The position numbers were made by a program, and so were the translations under genes. Shown piece after piece: positions 54,152-62,387 of a stretch of DNA of 64,000 bases. Below the pieces are notes generated by a model. It saw only the letters and a list, made by a program, of their open reading frames with translations, did not search any database and was not told the origin of the DNA. Source of the stretch: an uncultured Eubacteriales bacterium (GTDB taxonomy: Bacteria; Bacillota; Clostridia; Christensenellales; Aristaeellaceae); contig CADBZH010000002.1 in the NCBI GenBank assembly GCA_902799045.1, positions 234,966-298,965 of the forward strand, given 5' to 3'. Positions within the stretch are counted from its first letter, which is position 1, and every line of letters begins with the position of its first letter.

Positions 54152-55271
54152 GTGCCTTGTCCTCCGCGCGCCAGATCATCGGGTCGCAGCCGGCCAGCTT
54201 CGCCAGCGCCTCGACGAAGAAATAGTCGCCATAGACGATGTTCGTGTGCACGCCCGCCGCGTCGTCGTGATAGCTGGCGGTGCACTTGGTGAGCAGGCCG
54301 CATTTTTCCTCCGACCAGTCGCAGCAATGGTCGATCAGGCCGTCCAGCAGCTTCTCTGCGGCGGCCAGATACCGGCCGTCGCCAGTCTGGCGGTGCAGCT
54401 CGATCAGGCCGCAGGCGGCGCAGGCCCCGGCGATGTTGTCGATGCGCTCCGGGCTATCGGGCTGGAGGAAATCGCAATTCGTCAGGCCGTCCTCGCGGAT
54501 GTGCTCCATGAAGAACCCAGCCACCCGGCGCGACGCTTCCAGATAGCGCGCCTCGCCCGTGTTGGCATGGGCCAGCACAAAGCCATAGAGCGCCCAGGCC
54601 TGCCCCCGCGACCAGGCCGTGCCCTCGGCATAGCCCTGGCCGCCGTGCTCGCGCACCCGTGCGCCGGTCATCGGGTCAAACTCCACGATGTGGCACACCG
54701 AGCCGTCCTCACGCACAAATTCGCGCAGCGTGGTGTCCGCGTGGGCGCGCGCCACGTGGGCAAAGCGGGGATCGCCGGTCACATCGCTGGCCCAGAACAG
54801 CAGCGACAGGTTCATCAGGCAGTCGATGATGGCAAAGCCCACGCGTTCCCGCTCGTTCCAGGCGCGGATGTAGCCCTTCGGATTGAAGCGGCCCATCAGC
54901 AGATTCGCGGCGTGAAGCGTGTCCGTTCCGGCCTGGGGATCGCCCAGCATCTTGAAGTGCGCTCCGCAGGAGAGCAGGTACATGAAGCCCACGTCGTGGT
55001 TGAGCTTTTCAAAGGTTCTGAATTCGGCGGTGAGCAGATCCTCCGAGCGCAGGGCCTCGTCCCTGAACCAGTCGTCCCCGGAGGCGGACCACAGCAGCCA
55101 CATCAGGCCCGGCCAGAAGCCGCCGGTCCACCAGCTGTTGCCGTCAAAGGGCGAGGCCAGCCAGCCCTCGCCGCCCCGATAGGGCAGCTGATCGTCGTGG
55201 GTCGCCAGCGGCGCGGTGGCGCGATACTTCTTCGCGGCACGGCGAAGGATTTCAGCGGCATTGTTCCGCAA
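54144..55271 (-). CDS. unsaturated glucuronyl hydrolase, GH88/GH105-like
   Basis: A 375-residue (alpha/alpha)6-barrel enzyme that hydrolyses the unsaturated uronic acid left by a lyase at the end of an oligosaccharide. Family markers are NSWWTGGFWPGLMWLL near residue 45, the catalytic-region aspartates in KLNHDVGFMYL and FAIIDCLMNLSLLFWAS, QGYAEGTAWSRGQAWALYGF (the WSRGQAW block) and NIVYGDYFFVEAL near the end. No signal peptide, so degradation is cytosolic. It overlaps DUF2264 by 20 bases and the discoidin gene by 8. It supplies the step after the heparinase-type lyase in this operon. Confidence 0.9.
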   Translation of the reverse strand: MRNNAAEILRRAAKKYRATAPLATHDDQLPYRGGEGWLASPFDGNSWWTGGFWPGLMWLLWSASGDDWFRDEALRSEDLLTAEFRTFEKLNHDVGFMYLLSCGAHFKMLGDPQAGTDTLHAANLLMGRFNPKGYIRAWNERERVGFAIIDCLMNLSLLFWASDVTGDPRFAHVARAHADTTLREFVREDGSVCHIVEFDPMTGARVREHGGQGYAEGTAWSRGQAWALYGFVLAHANTGEARYLEASRRVAGFFMEHIREDGLTNCDFLQPDSPERIDNIAGACAACGLIELHRQTGDGRYLAAAEKLLDGLIDHCCDWSEEKCGLLTKCTASYHDDAAGVHTNIVYGDYFFVEALAKLAGCDPMIWRAEDKAHD

Positions 55272-57057
55272 TTTGCATTACCTCCTTGGGAATCCCGTTC
55301 GGCAGGGTGCCGTCTTCGGTGGCGCAGACGGCGCAAACCAGGCGCGTCTCGCCGGGCTCGATCGCCTTCAGCAGCGTGGGAATCAGCGTTCTGGGGTACA
55401 TCAGGCTGGTGTTCGGCTCGGTCTCGATGACCTCTCCCTTATCGTAGCCCTCGATGGCATAGATGGCACAGGAGCCCTTTTCGCACCTCGCCGCGGCCAT
55501 CGATTCGCTGGCGATCCTCTCGCTGGCTACCCGGTCGCAGGGCCGGCTGCCCGCGTAATCGCGGCAGACGGCGAAGGCGCCCTCGGCGGCCTCCAGGGCA
55601 CGGTCGGAGTGGATCACGTGTCGGCGCACATGCCAGGGGCCGCAGGGAATGACGACTGTGTCGATTGTGACGCCGTCCATCGGCTGCCAGGTGAAGCGCA
55701 CCTCTCTTTCAGAGAGGCTGAAGCGCTCGAGTCCGCTGCGCACGTGCCACAGGCCGCGCTGCCCCCGAAGGGCCAACATGCTGTCGAACGCGCCCTTTTT
55801 CAGCGTCCCCGCCTCCTTCGAGGCGGAAAAGCCGAAGCGGGTGGAATAGGCGAACTTTTCGTACTTCTCGTCCTCATGGGCGTGCTCGTAGGCGTGGTTC
55901 CCGGCGGTGTAGGCAATCACCGAGCGGTTATCAGCGTCGCGGGTGACCAGCAGCCGGGCCTGCTCGTCCAGCAGCACCCGCGGCGGCGTGTAATCCGCCT
56001 CCTCCGCCTGCCAGAAGAGATGATCCTCCGGCAGGGCCAGCACCGCGAAAACCTTCATGGCCCAGTAGGGCGAGCCGGGCGCGTTGTAGCCCTCGGCGAA
56101 TATGAGGTTCGGATAGCCGTAGCCGATGGTGAGGATGCCGTCGCGGTCGAAGATCGGCTGCTTCATCCACCAGCGCAGGTTTTTGAGCAGCAGCCCCTTG
56201 ATGGCGCCCCAGTCGAGGCCCTCCTGGGTGGCGCCGCCCAGGGCGCAGGCGCTCCAGAACGCGCCCTCGGCAAAGCGATAGGTCAGACTGCGCCCATAGG
56301 GTAGCGCGCGTCCCTCGCCGTCAAACCAGGCGGCGAAGCGCGGCGCGATCAGCCTCGCGCGCTCGATGAAGCGCCGGCAGCGCTCCGGATCACGCTCGCC
56401 CATGAACCGGGCGTAGACCAGGCCGTAGTAGTGGAACGCCCAAAGCGTGTAGTAATCGCGCTGGGCGGGCTTGTCATAGTACCAGCCGTCGCCGCAGTAG
56501 TGCGTCTCCAGGTTGTCGAGGTCGTCCTTCAGACGCGCCTCGTCGGCGGGCAGGCCCACGTGCATGAAGCCGATGTTCACCAGCACCCGGAAGAAGAGCC
56601 AGTTGTTCTGGGGCATCTCATGCCGGTTGATCTGGTTGAGCCAGTTGTACAGATTGACCCGAGCCCCGGCGGGCAGTTCGTAATAGAAGCGCTCCGGGAT
56701 CATGCAGAGGGCCATGCCCATTACGGCCATCTCCACCATGCGCTGGTCAAACTCGCCGATGTCGCCCCAGTATTCCGCGTGATCGGGATCCGTGCCGTGG
56801 ATCAGCCCCTCTCGCCAGACGGCCCAGAGCGCTTCCGCCTCCGGGCACTTGCCCGCCAGCATGGGCACCAGCGCCCAGAGCACCCGGGAAAAGCCCTCCA
56901 TGCCCGCGATGGCCTCGTCGTACACCGCGCCGGTGTCGCCGATGTGCAGGCGCGCCTTGCCTTCGCTCAGGCAGGGCACCAGCGGCTCGATCAGTTCGGC
57001 GGCCAGGCACGCCAGGTCCGCGCGGGACCGGATTGGATTGCTTGCGTATCTGTTCAT
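55252..57057 (-). CDS. DUF2264-domain protein, probable uronidase-type glycosidase
   Basis: A 601-residue protein of the DUF2264 family. The N-terminal two-thirds is an (alpha/alpha) toroid recognised by GFSRVLWALVPMLAG, EYWGDIGEFDQRMVEMAVMG, NNWLFFRVLVNIGF, DGWYYDKPAQRDYYTLWAFHYYGL and FAEGAFWSACALGG; the C-terminal third is beta-rich and contains HAYEHAHEDEKYEKFAYSTRFGF. From memory, part of this family is classed as GH154 beta-glucuronidase; that assignment is not verified here. No signal peptide. It is encoded between the lyase and the GH88 gene with overlapping ends (4 and 20 bases), so a joint role in uronate-oligosaccharide breakdown is likely. Confidence 0.82.
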   Translation of the reverse strand: MNRYASNPIRSRADLACLAAELIEPLVPCLSEGKARLHIGDTGAVYDEAIAGMEGFSRVLWALVPMLAGKCPEAEALWAVWREGLIHGTDPDHAEYWGDIGEFDQRMVEMAVMGMALCMIPERFYYELPAGARVNLYNWLNQINRHEMPQNNWLFFRVLVNIGFMHVGLPADEARLKDDLDNLETHYCGDGWYYDKPAQRDYYTLWAFHYYGLVYARFMGERDPERCRRFIERARLIAPRFAAWFDGEGRALPYGRSLTYRFAEGAFWSACALGGATQEGLDWGAIKGLLLKNLRWWMKQPIFDRDGILTIGYGYPNLIFAEGYNAPGSPYWAMKVFAVLALPEDHLFWQAEEADYTPPRVLLDEQARLLVTRDADNRSVIAYTAGNHAYEHAHEDEKYEKFAYSTRFGFSASKEAGTLKKGAFDSMLALRGQRGLWHVRSGLERFSLSEREVRFTWQPMDGVTIDTVVIPCGPWHVRRHVIHSDRALEAAEGAFAVCRDYAGSRPCDRVASERIASESMAAARCEKGSCAIYAIEGYDKGEVIETEPNTSLMYPRTLIPTLLKAIEPGETRLVCAVCATEDGTLPNGIPKEVMQIAEQCR

Positions 57058-58871
57058 CGGTGCATCCTTCCAATTTCAAACTGCATGTTATGGGCCTTCG
57101 CCGACGCACTTGTGAATGTCACGCGCCAGAGGCTGCCCGGGTAGTTCCGCGCCATGCGCGGATCGGTGACGGGAATCTCCTCCACGCCGATGCTCATCGG
57201 CGCGTTTGCCACAATCCTGATCCTGCCGGAAACGACGCCGCTTCCCGAGATTTCCGGTGGGTTGCGCAGCAGGAACGCCTCCGTCACGTCCGCCGGGGCC
57301 GAGAGCTCGACGGCGTCCTTCAGCGTCAGCTTTCCCTGCGCATCGAGCGTGAACTGCCGATGCAGGGCGATGACGCCCGCCGACTCGGGATAGGCCGCGG
57401 CGATGTCCATCGACAGGCCGTCCGCCTCGGGCCTGACGTCCCGCGCCCTGCGCTGTGTGCCCTCCAGCTGCTCGTGTTTTCCGATCATCGGCACGTTGTG
57501 ATACTTCGAGCGGATGTTCCAGAGGGTGTAGCGCTGCTCGGAGAAGGTCTTGCGGCTGTAGGTCATGTTGCCGGCGTCCACGATCTGCGGCTCGCCGTCG
57601 ACAAACAATATGAAGCTGCCGCAGTCGTTGTGGTTGTGGCTGCCGAAATTCGCGCCGCCCTTCGCCACCAGCGTCACGCCGTCGCGCGTGAGGCTGCGAA
57701 TCTCGAGATCCTGGAGCCAGGCCTCCTCCGGCGGCTCGATCGCGTTCACATCCTTCGGCGGGGCCTTCAGGTTGTTCGTCAGCCGCCAGAACTGGGGCGT
57801 GTCGCTGACTGCGTCCGTCGGATCGCCGCGGAAGAGGGTCCCGAAGTCGATCAGCTCCGGCATCTTCAGCCGCTTGCCCGCGTATTGCAGGCGCTCCCCC
57901 GGCACGTCCGGCCGGGCGTCGCAGTCGCCGAAGTTCGCGAACCAGTCTCCGCCCAACCACATGTCCAGCGGAAAGTGCGCCATGCGCCTCAGCTTCTCCA
58001 CGCGGCCAAAGCGCCAGCTGCCCAGCTGATCCTCAAGGAGCTGCAAAAAGTCCAGCACCGCGCCGGTGGCCATGTTCCAGTAGCCCACGCCCTCGTCGCA
58101 GCCGCCGTCCTCGGGAATGACGTCGAGGTAGCGGTCCATGGCGCGGCAGGCCCGGTCCAGCAGGTCGCAGAGGCGCCGTCGATCCTCGACGCAGAAGAAG
58201 GCGGCAAACGCCACGTCCGAGACGATCCAGGGCGTCCAGTTACACAGGTCCTTCCGGATGAAGCCCAGCCACCAGAAGTCGTCCCGCGTCTCAAAGGGGA
58301 CGATCACCCGCCGCTCGATCTCGCTTCGCACCCGACGGCGGATCAGCGGCGCGATGTCGTCCAGCTGCTCGGAAAGCAGCTGGCAGGTGAGCGCCAGGAT
58401 CATCGCCGTCTGGGCGGCAAACAGGTCCACGTAGGGCCTCTCGGGGTCCGGCAGGGGCATGTACGCGCGGGGTTCCACGCCGTCGTGTTCGCCGGCGTTG
58501 TGGGCGCTGATGACCCAGCTGGTCTCCTCGCAGATCAGCCAGAGGCCGTCCACGACGGCATCCAGGTCGTCCTGGGGCTCGTCCCCGGCGCAAACGCCCA
58601 TCACCGCCGCGATCAGCTTCTTCCGGCGCTGAAAGTAGGGCGCTTCCATGATGCCCCGGTTGCCCGTTCGGGCGAAGGCCATGTACTGCGCGGCGGTCAG
58701 CTGGGCATACGGCTCCTCCCGGTAGCGCTCCGCCAGGCGGCGAATGGGCTCGCGGCGGTCGGGACCGAGGCGCTCCCAGTCGCCCGTGAGGCTCGCGGGC
58801 GGAATGACGTAGCCCAGGCGCTCCTTCATCAGCTCGTGAATGGGATAGCGGTCGATGTCCTCTGTGAACAT
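57054..58871 (-). CDS. heparinase II/III-family polysaccharide lyase
   Basis: A 605-residue cytosolic lyase. An alpha-toroid N-terminal region (about 1-330, with ISAHNAGEHDG and DEGVGYWNMATGAVLDFL) is followed by the beta-sandwich heparinase_II_III domain, with VAKGGANFGSHNHNDCGSFILFVDGEPQIVDAG (catalytic-region His/Asn/Asp) near 415-445. This is the arrangement of PL12/PL15/PL17/PL21/PL33-type enzymes, which cleave uronic-acid polysaccharides such as heparan, hyaluronan or alginate. The exact substrate is not decided. With GH88 and DUF2264 downstream it forms a complete uronate pathway. It overlaps the DUF2264 gene by 4 bases and lies 16 bases after a permease gene. Confidence 0.88.
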   Translation of the reverse strand: MFTEDIDRYPIHELMKERLGYVIPPASLTGDWERLGPDRREPIRRLAERYREEPYAQLTAAQYMAFARTGNRGIMEAPYFQRRKKLIAAVMGVCAGDEPQDDLDAVVDGLWLICEETSWVISAHNAGEHDGVEPRAYMPLPDPERPYVDLFAAQTAMILALTCQLLSEQLDDIAPLIRRRVRSEIERRVIVPFETRDDFWWLGFIRKDLCNWTPWIVSDVAFAAFFCVEDRRRLCDLLDRACRAMDRYLDVIPEDGGCDEGVGYWNMATGAVLDFLQLLEDQLGSWRFGRVEKLRRMAHFPLDMWLGGDWFANFGDCDARPDVPGERLQYAGKRLKMPELIDFGTLFRGDPTDAVSDTPQFWRLTNNLKAPPKDVNAIEPPEEAWLQDLEIRSLTRDGVTLVAKGGANFGSHNHNDCGSFILFVDGEPQIVDAGNMTYSRKTFSEQRYTLWNIRSKYHNVPMIGKHEQLEGTQRRARDVRPEADGLSMDIAAAYPESAGVIALHRQFTLDAQGKLTLKDAVELSAPADVTEAFLLRNPPEISGSGVVSGRIRIVANAPMSIGVEEIPVTDPRMARNYPGSLWRVTFTSASAKAHNMQFEIGRMHR

Positions 58872-58887
58872 GGTTCTCCCCCGTTCG

Positions 58888-59754
58888 TCAGCCCTTCAGG
58901 CCGGTGGTGGCGATGCCCTGGATGAAGTACTTCTGCAGCGCCAGGAACACCACGGAAACCGGCAGCAGGCTGCACACGGACACGGCCATGATCAGGTGAT
59001 AGTCGCTGGAATTCTCCTGGATGAAGCGGCGCAGGCCCACCTGCACGGTCTTGTTGATGTCGCGGGTCAGGTAGATCATCGGGCCCATGTAGTCGTTCCA
59101 GGTGCCGACGAAGGTGAAGATCACCAGGGTCGCGACGGCGGCCTTGGACAGCGGCAGCATGATCCGCGCCCAGATGCCATATTCACTCAGTCCGTCGATG
59201 CGGGCCGCTTCGCAGAGCTCCGTGGGGATGCCCTGGTAGAATTGGCGCATCAGGAACACGCCGAAGGCGCTGAAGGATTGCAGCACCACGATGGCCCAGA
59301 GCGTGTCATACAGGCCCATGGAGCGCATCAGGATGAACTGCGGCAGCATGTAGGTCTGCCACGGCACGGCGATGGTGGCCACATAGCAGATGAACAGCGT
59401 GTTTCGACCTCTGAACTGCAGCTTCGCGAAGGCATAGGCCGCAAAGGAGGAGGTCAGCGTCTGGATGAACGTCACCAGGATGGCGATCAGCGCGGTGTTT
59501 TTGAAGTATGTCAGCAGTGGCACCTTCGACCAGATCAGGCTATAGTTCTCCCAGTGGAAGGTCTCCGGGATCCAGCGGATCGGATAGCTGAACACCTCGC
59601 GGTCCAGCTTCAGCGACGCGGAGAGCATCCACACGAAGGGGATCAGCGTAAACAGCGCCGTGGCGATCAACACGATGTACAAAAGCGCCTTCAAAACCAC
59701 GCTCAGGGGCGAGCGCGCGATGCCCGCGTCCTTTTTCACAGCCAGTTGCGTCAT
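58888..59754 (-). CDS. sugar ABC importer permease, MalG type
   Basis: A 288-residue inner-membrane permease of a CUT1-class carbohydrate importer, with six helices (first at about 22-42, last near 255-280). The ATPase-contact EAA loop is clear: ELCEAARIDGLSEYGIWARIMLPLSKA near residue 185. N-terminal ALFTLIPFVWMLSASLK is typical of the MalG group. It follows the partner permease by 16 bases and precedes the lyase gene by 16. No ATPase gene is present in the operon. Confidence 0.93.
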   Translation of the reverse strand: MTQLAVKKDAGIARSPLSVVLKALLYIVLIATALFTLIPFVWMLSASLKLDREVFSYPIRWIPETFHWENYSLIWSKVPLLTYFKNTALIAILVTFIQTLTSSFAAYAFAKLQFRGRNTLFICYVATIAVPWQTYMLPQFILMRSMGLYDTLWAIVVLQSFSAFGVFLMRQFYQGIPTELCEAARIDGLSEYGIWARIMLPLSKAAVATLVIFTFVGTWNDYMGPMIYLTRDINKTVQVGLRRFIQENSSDYHLIMAVSVCSLLPVSVVFLALQKYFIQGIATTGLKG

Positions 59755-59770
59755 ATCTGCTCCCCTCCCC

Positions 59771-60730
59771 TCAGTTGTTGGCGTACTTGCCTTCCATGCT
59801 GAACTGCGCCAGCGTGAAGACCAGCACGATCACCAGCAGCACCATGGCGATGGCGCTGGCGATGCCGTAGTTAAAGTTCGAGAAGGCCTCGTCGTAGATG
59901 TAGGTAACCAGCATCTTCGTGGAGCGCCCCGGGCCGCCCTCGGTCATGATGGCCACCACGTCGTAGATCTTGAAGCAGGAGATGATCATCATCGTGGAGG
60001 CGAAGAACGTGGTGGGCCGCAGCTGCGGCAGGGTCACGTGGGTGAACTGCTGCCACTTGTTCGCGCCGTCCATCGTCGCGGCCTCGTACAGGTCCGTCGG
60101 CACGCCCTGCAGCGCCGCCAGATAGATGACCATATAGTAGCCCATGTTTCGCCAGACGCTGACCAGTATGATGGACCATATGGCCATGCCGCTGTCCGCC
60201 GTCCAGCTCTTGTTGAAGCTGCCGCCGAGGGCCATGATCAGCTGGTTGATCGGGCCGTCCTTCATCATCATGAAGCGCCAGCAGACGCAGATGGCGACCA
60301 TCGAGGCGACATACGGGAAGAAGAACACGGTGCGGAAGCCCACCGCGCCCTTCACGGCCTTGTTCAGGGCCAGGGCCAGCGCCATGGCGCAGATCAGCGT
60401 AAGCGGCACGGTGATGACCGTGTAGAAGAGCGTGTTCTTCAGCGCGATGCCGAGGTCCACCTTCGTGAACAGGTAGCCCAGGCCCTTTTCGGCCACCTTC
60501 GCGGTCTTGAAGATCTCCGCGTAGTTGCCGAGGCCGACCCACTCCATCGTGCTGAAATCGCCGCCCTTCCACTTGACGAAGGACAGGAAGATGGAGAACA
60601 GCACCGGCAGCAGCGTGAATACCGCGAAGCCGATGAAGTTCGGCGCGATGAAGGAATAGGCGATCAATTCCTTCTTGCGCTCGTAGCGGGTCTTGTTGCG
60701 CTTATAGATGATTCTTCTCTCCTGGTCCAT
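59771..60730 (-). CDS. sugar ABC importer permease, MalF type
   Basis: A 319-residue permease partner. Basic N-terminus (RNKTRYERKKELIAYSF), then six helices with LYEAATMDGANKWQQFTHVTLPQLRP as EAA loop near residue 215. It lies 171 bases after the binding-protein gene; that gap contains a strong hairpin and an inverted repeat, which fits the common pattern where the binding protein is made in excess. The start follows AAAGGAGCGCTGCCAGC. Confidence 0.93.
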   Translation of the reverse strand: MDQERRIIYKRNKTRYERKKELIAYSFIAPNFIGFAVFTLLPVLFSIFLSFVKWKGGDFSTMEWVGLGNYAEIFKTAKVAEKGLGYLFTKVDLGIALKNTLFYTVITVPLTLICAMALALALNKAVKGAVGFRTVFFFPYVASMVAICVCWRFMMMKDGPINQLIMALGGSFNKSWTADSGMAIWSIILVSVWRNMGYYMVIYLAALQGVPTDLYEAATMDGANKWQQFTHVTLPQLRPTTFFASTMMIISCFKIYDVVAIMTEGGPGRSTKMLVTYIYDEAFSNFNYGIASAIAMVLLVIVLVFTLAQFSMEGKYANN

Positions 60731-60766
60731 GCTGGCAGCGCTCCTTTCAATGCAATTGCGAATGAT

Positions 60767-60816
60767 GAATTAGGAACGAGGAATGCCTCGGGGCCAGCGC
60801 TCCCCATTCCTAATTC
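60767..60816. repeat. inverted repeat in the binding-protein/permease gap
   Basis: Arms GAATTAGGAA (60767-60776) and TTCCTAATTC (60807-60816) around a GGGG/CCCC stem. GAATTAGGAA-type palindromes form short dispersed elements in some bacteria; only this copy is in the window. Confidence 0.55.
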
Positions 60817-60840
60817 CTCATGCGGGTCATCATAACAGCG

Positions 60841-60868
60841 CGGGGAAGGCGAGCGTTCGCCTTCCCCG
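60841..60868 (-). terminator. strong intercistronic hairpin after the binding-protein gene
   Basis: Perfect 12-bp stem CGGGGAAGGCGA-gcgt-TCGCCTTCCCCG without a following T run. It probably protects the upstream message from 3' decay or causes partial termination, giving more binding protein than permease. Confidence 0.7.
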
Positions 60869-60901
60869 CCGTTGCGTCAGGTCAATTCAGAGCTTGAGCG
60901 A

Positions 60902-62143
60902 TCAGCCCAGGATCTCGGCCACGCGCTCGTTCATCTCCTCAATGCCCTCTTCGATGGTGTACTCGCGGGTCATGATGAGGGTGTGCTCCTCGTTCAGCAC
61001 GGTGCTGATCTCGGAGGAATGCTCGGAAGCCGGGATCTCGATGCCCACATAGGTGGGGATCAGAGCGGCCTTGCTGGCATCGTCGGTCGGGAAGCCATCG
61101 GCAGAAGCCATGGCCTCGGCAACGGCCTCGGAAACCCAGGCGGGACGGGTGCCGGTGGAAGCGGTGGCGATGGAGCCTTCCTCGCCGGCCAGCCAGGAGA
61201 TGTACTCCCAGGCCAGATCCTTGTTCTCAGACTTGGCGTTGATCATGGCGCCGGTCAGGTTGCCGAAGGAAGAGCCCGCGGCGACGTCATCCTTGTGGGG
61301 AACCGCGACGATGCCCCAGTTGAAGCTGCAGGTGCCGTCCTTGATGGCCTGGATCATGGTGGACACGAACCAGTAGCCCATGGGCAGCATGGCGACGTTG
61401 CCGTTCTCGAAGGCGGCGGAGTAGTGCAGGCCGGCGGCCTTCACTTCGTCATAGGCCATGCAGGCGCCCGCGTCTTCCAGAGACTGATACAGCTCATAGA
61501 AGTAGGCCAGGTCGTCATAGTTGCCGTCGATCAGCGTGTTCACGCCGTCGCAGACATCCCAGTTCACAACCGCGCTCAGCCAGGTGTGATAGTGGGTGCC
61601 GAAGACGCCGTCGCTGGTCATCTGCTTGGCCAGGTCCGCGTACTGCTCCCAGGTCATGTCGTTAGTGGGATAGGCCACGCCAGCGGCGTCGAACAGATCC
61701 TTGTTGTAGAAGAGCACCCAGAAGTCGCTGCGGAAGGGCAGGGCGTACTGCTCGCCGTCCACGGCGTAGTTGCTCTCGATGCCGGCAAAGCCGCTCAGGT
61801 CATAGCCGGAAGCCTCGATGTAGCTGTTCAGGGGCTCTTCGTAGCCAGCCTCCTGCCAGTTCAGCAGGTCGGTGATCTCCTTGACCATGAAGATGTCGCT
61901 GGAATCGCCGCCGGCCAGCATCGTGGTGGTCTTCACGGCGTAATCCTGGGAAGCGACGTCGACGTACTCGATGGTCACGCCGGGGTGGGAGGCTTCAAAA
62001 GCTTCCTTCTGGGCGGCCAGATAGGGGGTGGTCTCGGCATCCCAAGCCACGACGGTCAGGGTCTGTCCTTCTTCGGCGACGGCGAAGCTGGCCGCGGTGA
62101 GCAGCATGAGCATTGCCAGAACCAGAGCAAGCGCTTTTTTCAT
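60902..62143 (-). CDS. sugar ABC importer extracellular solute-binding protein
   Basis: A 413-residue exported binding protein of the CUT1 sugar class. The signal peptide (MKKALALVLAMLMLLTAASFAVAEEG) ends in a signal-peptidase-I site (AVA-EE); there is no lipobox cysteine, which is unusual for a monoderm. Beyond it VVAWDAETTPYLAAQKEAFEAS, the KEITDLLNWQEAGYEEPL hinge region, LPFRSDFWVLFYNKDLFDAAGV, and NAKSENKDLAWEYISWL near the C-terminus are typical. It is the first gene of the uronate operon, preceded by a consensus promoter and a LacI-type operator. The ligand is likely a uronic-acid oligosaccharide, from its neighbours. Confidence 0.92.
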   Translation of the reverse strand: MKKALALVLAMLMLLTAASFAVAEEGQTLTVVAWDAETTPYLAAQKEAFEASHPGVTIEYVDVASQDYAVKTTTMLAGGDSSDIFMVKEITDLLNWQEAGYEEPLNSYIEASGYDLSGFAGIESNYAVDGEQYALPFRSDFWVLFYNKDLFDAAGVAYPTNDMTWEQYADLAKQMTSDGVFGTHYHTWLSAVVNWDVCDGVNTLIDGNYDDLAYFYELYQSLEDAGACMAYDEVKAAGLHYSAAFENGNVAMLPMGYWFVSTMIQAIKDGTCSFNWGIVAVPHKDDVAAGSSFGNLTGAMINAKSENKDLAWEYISWLAGEEGSIATASTGTRPAWVSEAVAEAMASADGFPTDDASKAALIPTYVGIEIPASEHSSEISTVLNEEHTLIMTREYTIEEGIEEMNERVAEILG

Positions 62144-62195
62144 GGGTAGTTCCTCCTTTTTTTCTCAACGGGCTTGGCCCGCAAGATTCGATTCG

Positions 62196-62215
62196 CATTG
62201 AAACCATTTTCAATG
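62196..62215. promoter_or_regulatory. LacI-type operator over the start of the uronate operon
   Basis: CATTGAAACCATTTTCAATG: perfect 8-bp arms around CCAT, resembling LacI/GalR operators. It lies immediately downstream of the -10 box (62230-62225), covering roughly positions +3 to +22 of the transcript, where bound repressor would block transcription. A weaker TTTCAT-N6-ATGAAA pair (62280-62297) lies upstream. The adjacent lacI-family gene is the obvious source of the repressor. Confidence 0.75.
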
Positions 62216-62224
62216 TCCAGGAAC

Positions 62225-62253
62225 ATTATACGTGCAATCATGGCACCTGTCAA
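62225..62253 (-). promoter_or_regulatory. consensus promoter of the uronate operon
   Basis: Reverse-strand TTGACA (62253-62248), 17-base spacer and TATAAT (62230-62225): fully consensus, so expression must be limited by repression. Confidence 0.9.
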
Positions 62254-62326
62254 TACTTTTTGTAAAGTCCGGCATATATTTTCATCATAAAATGAAATCA
62301 GGCCGGAAATTCAACGAAAATTACTG

Positions 62327-62355
62327 TTGATATTTTCATTCATGTATGGTATACT
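62327..62355 (+). promoter_or_regulatory. promoter of the lacI-family gene
   Basis: TTGATA (62327-62332), 17-base spacer, TATACT (62350-62355), 32 bases before the start codon. A GAAAAT/ATTTTC pair around the -35 may be an autoregulatory site. Confidence 0.8.
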
Positions 62356-62387
62356 GGCTGTGTGAATCAACGGCAGGAGGGATTTCG

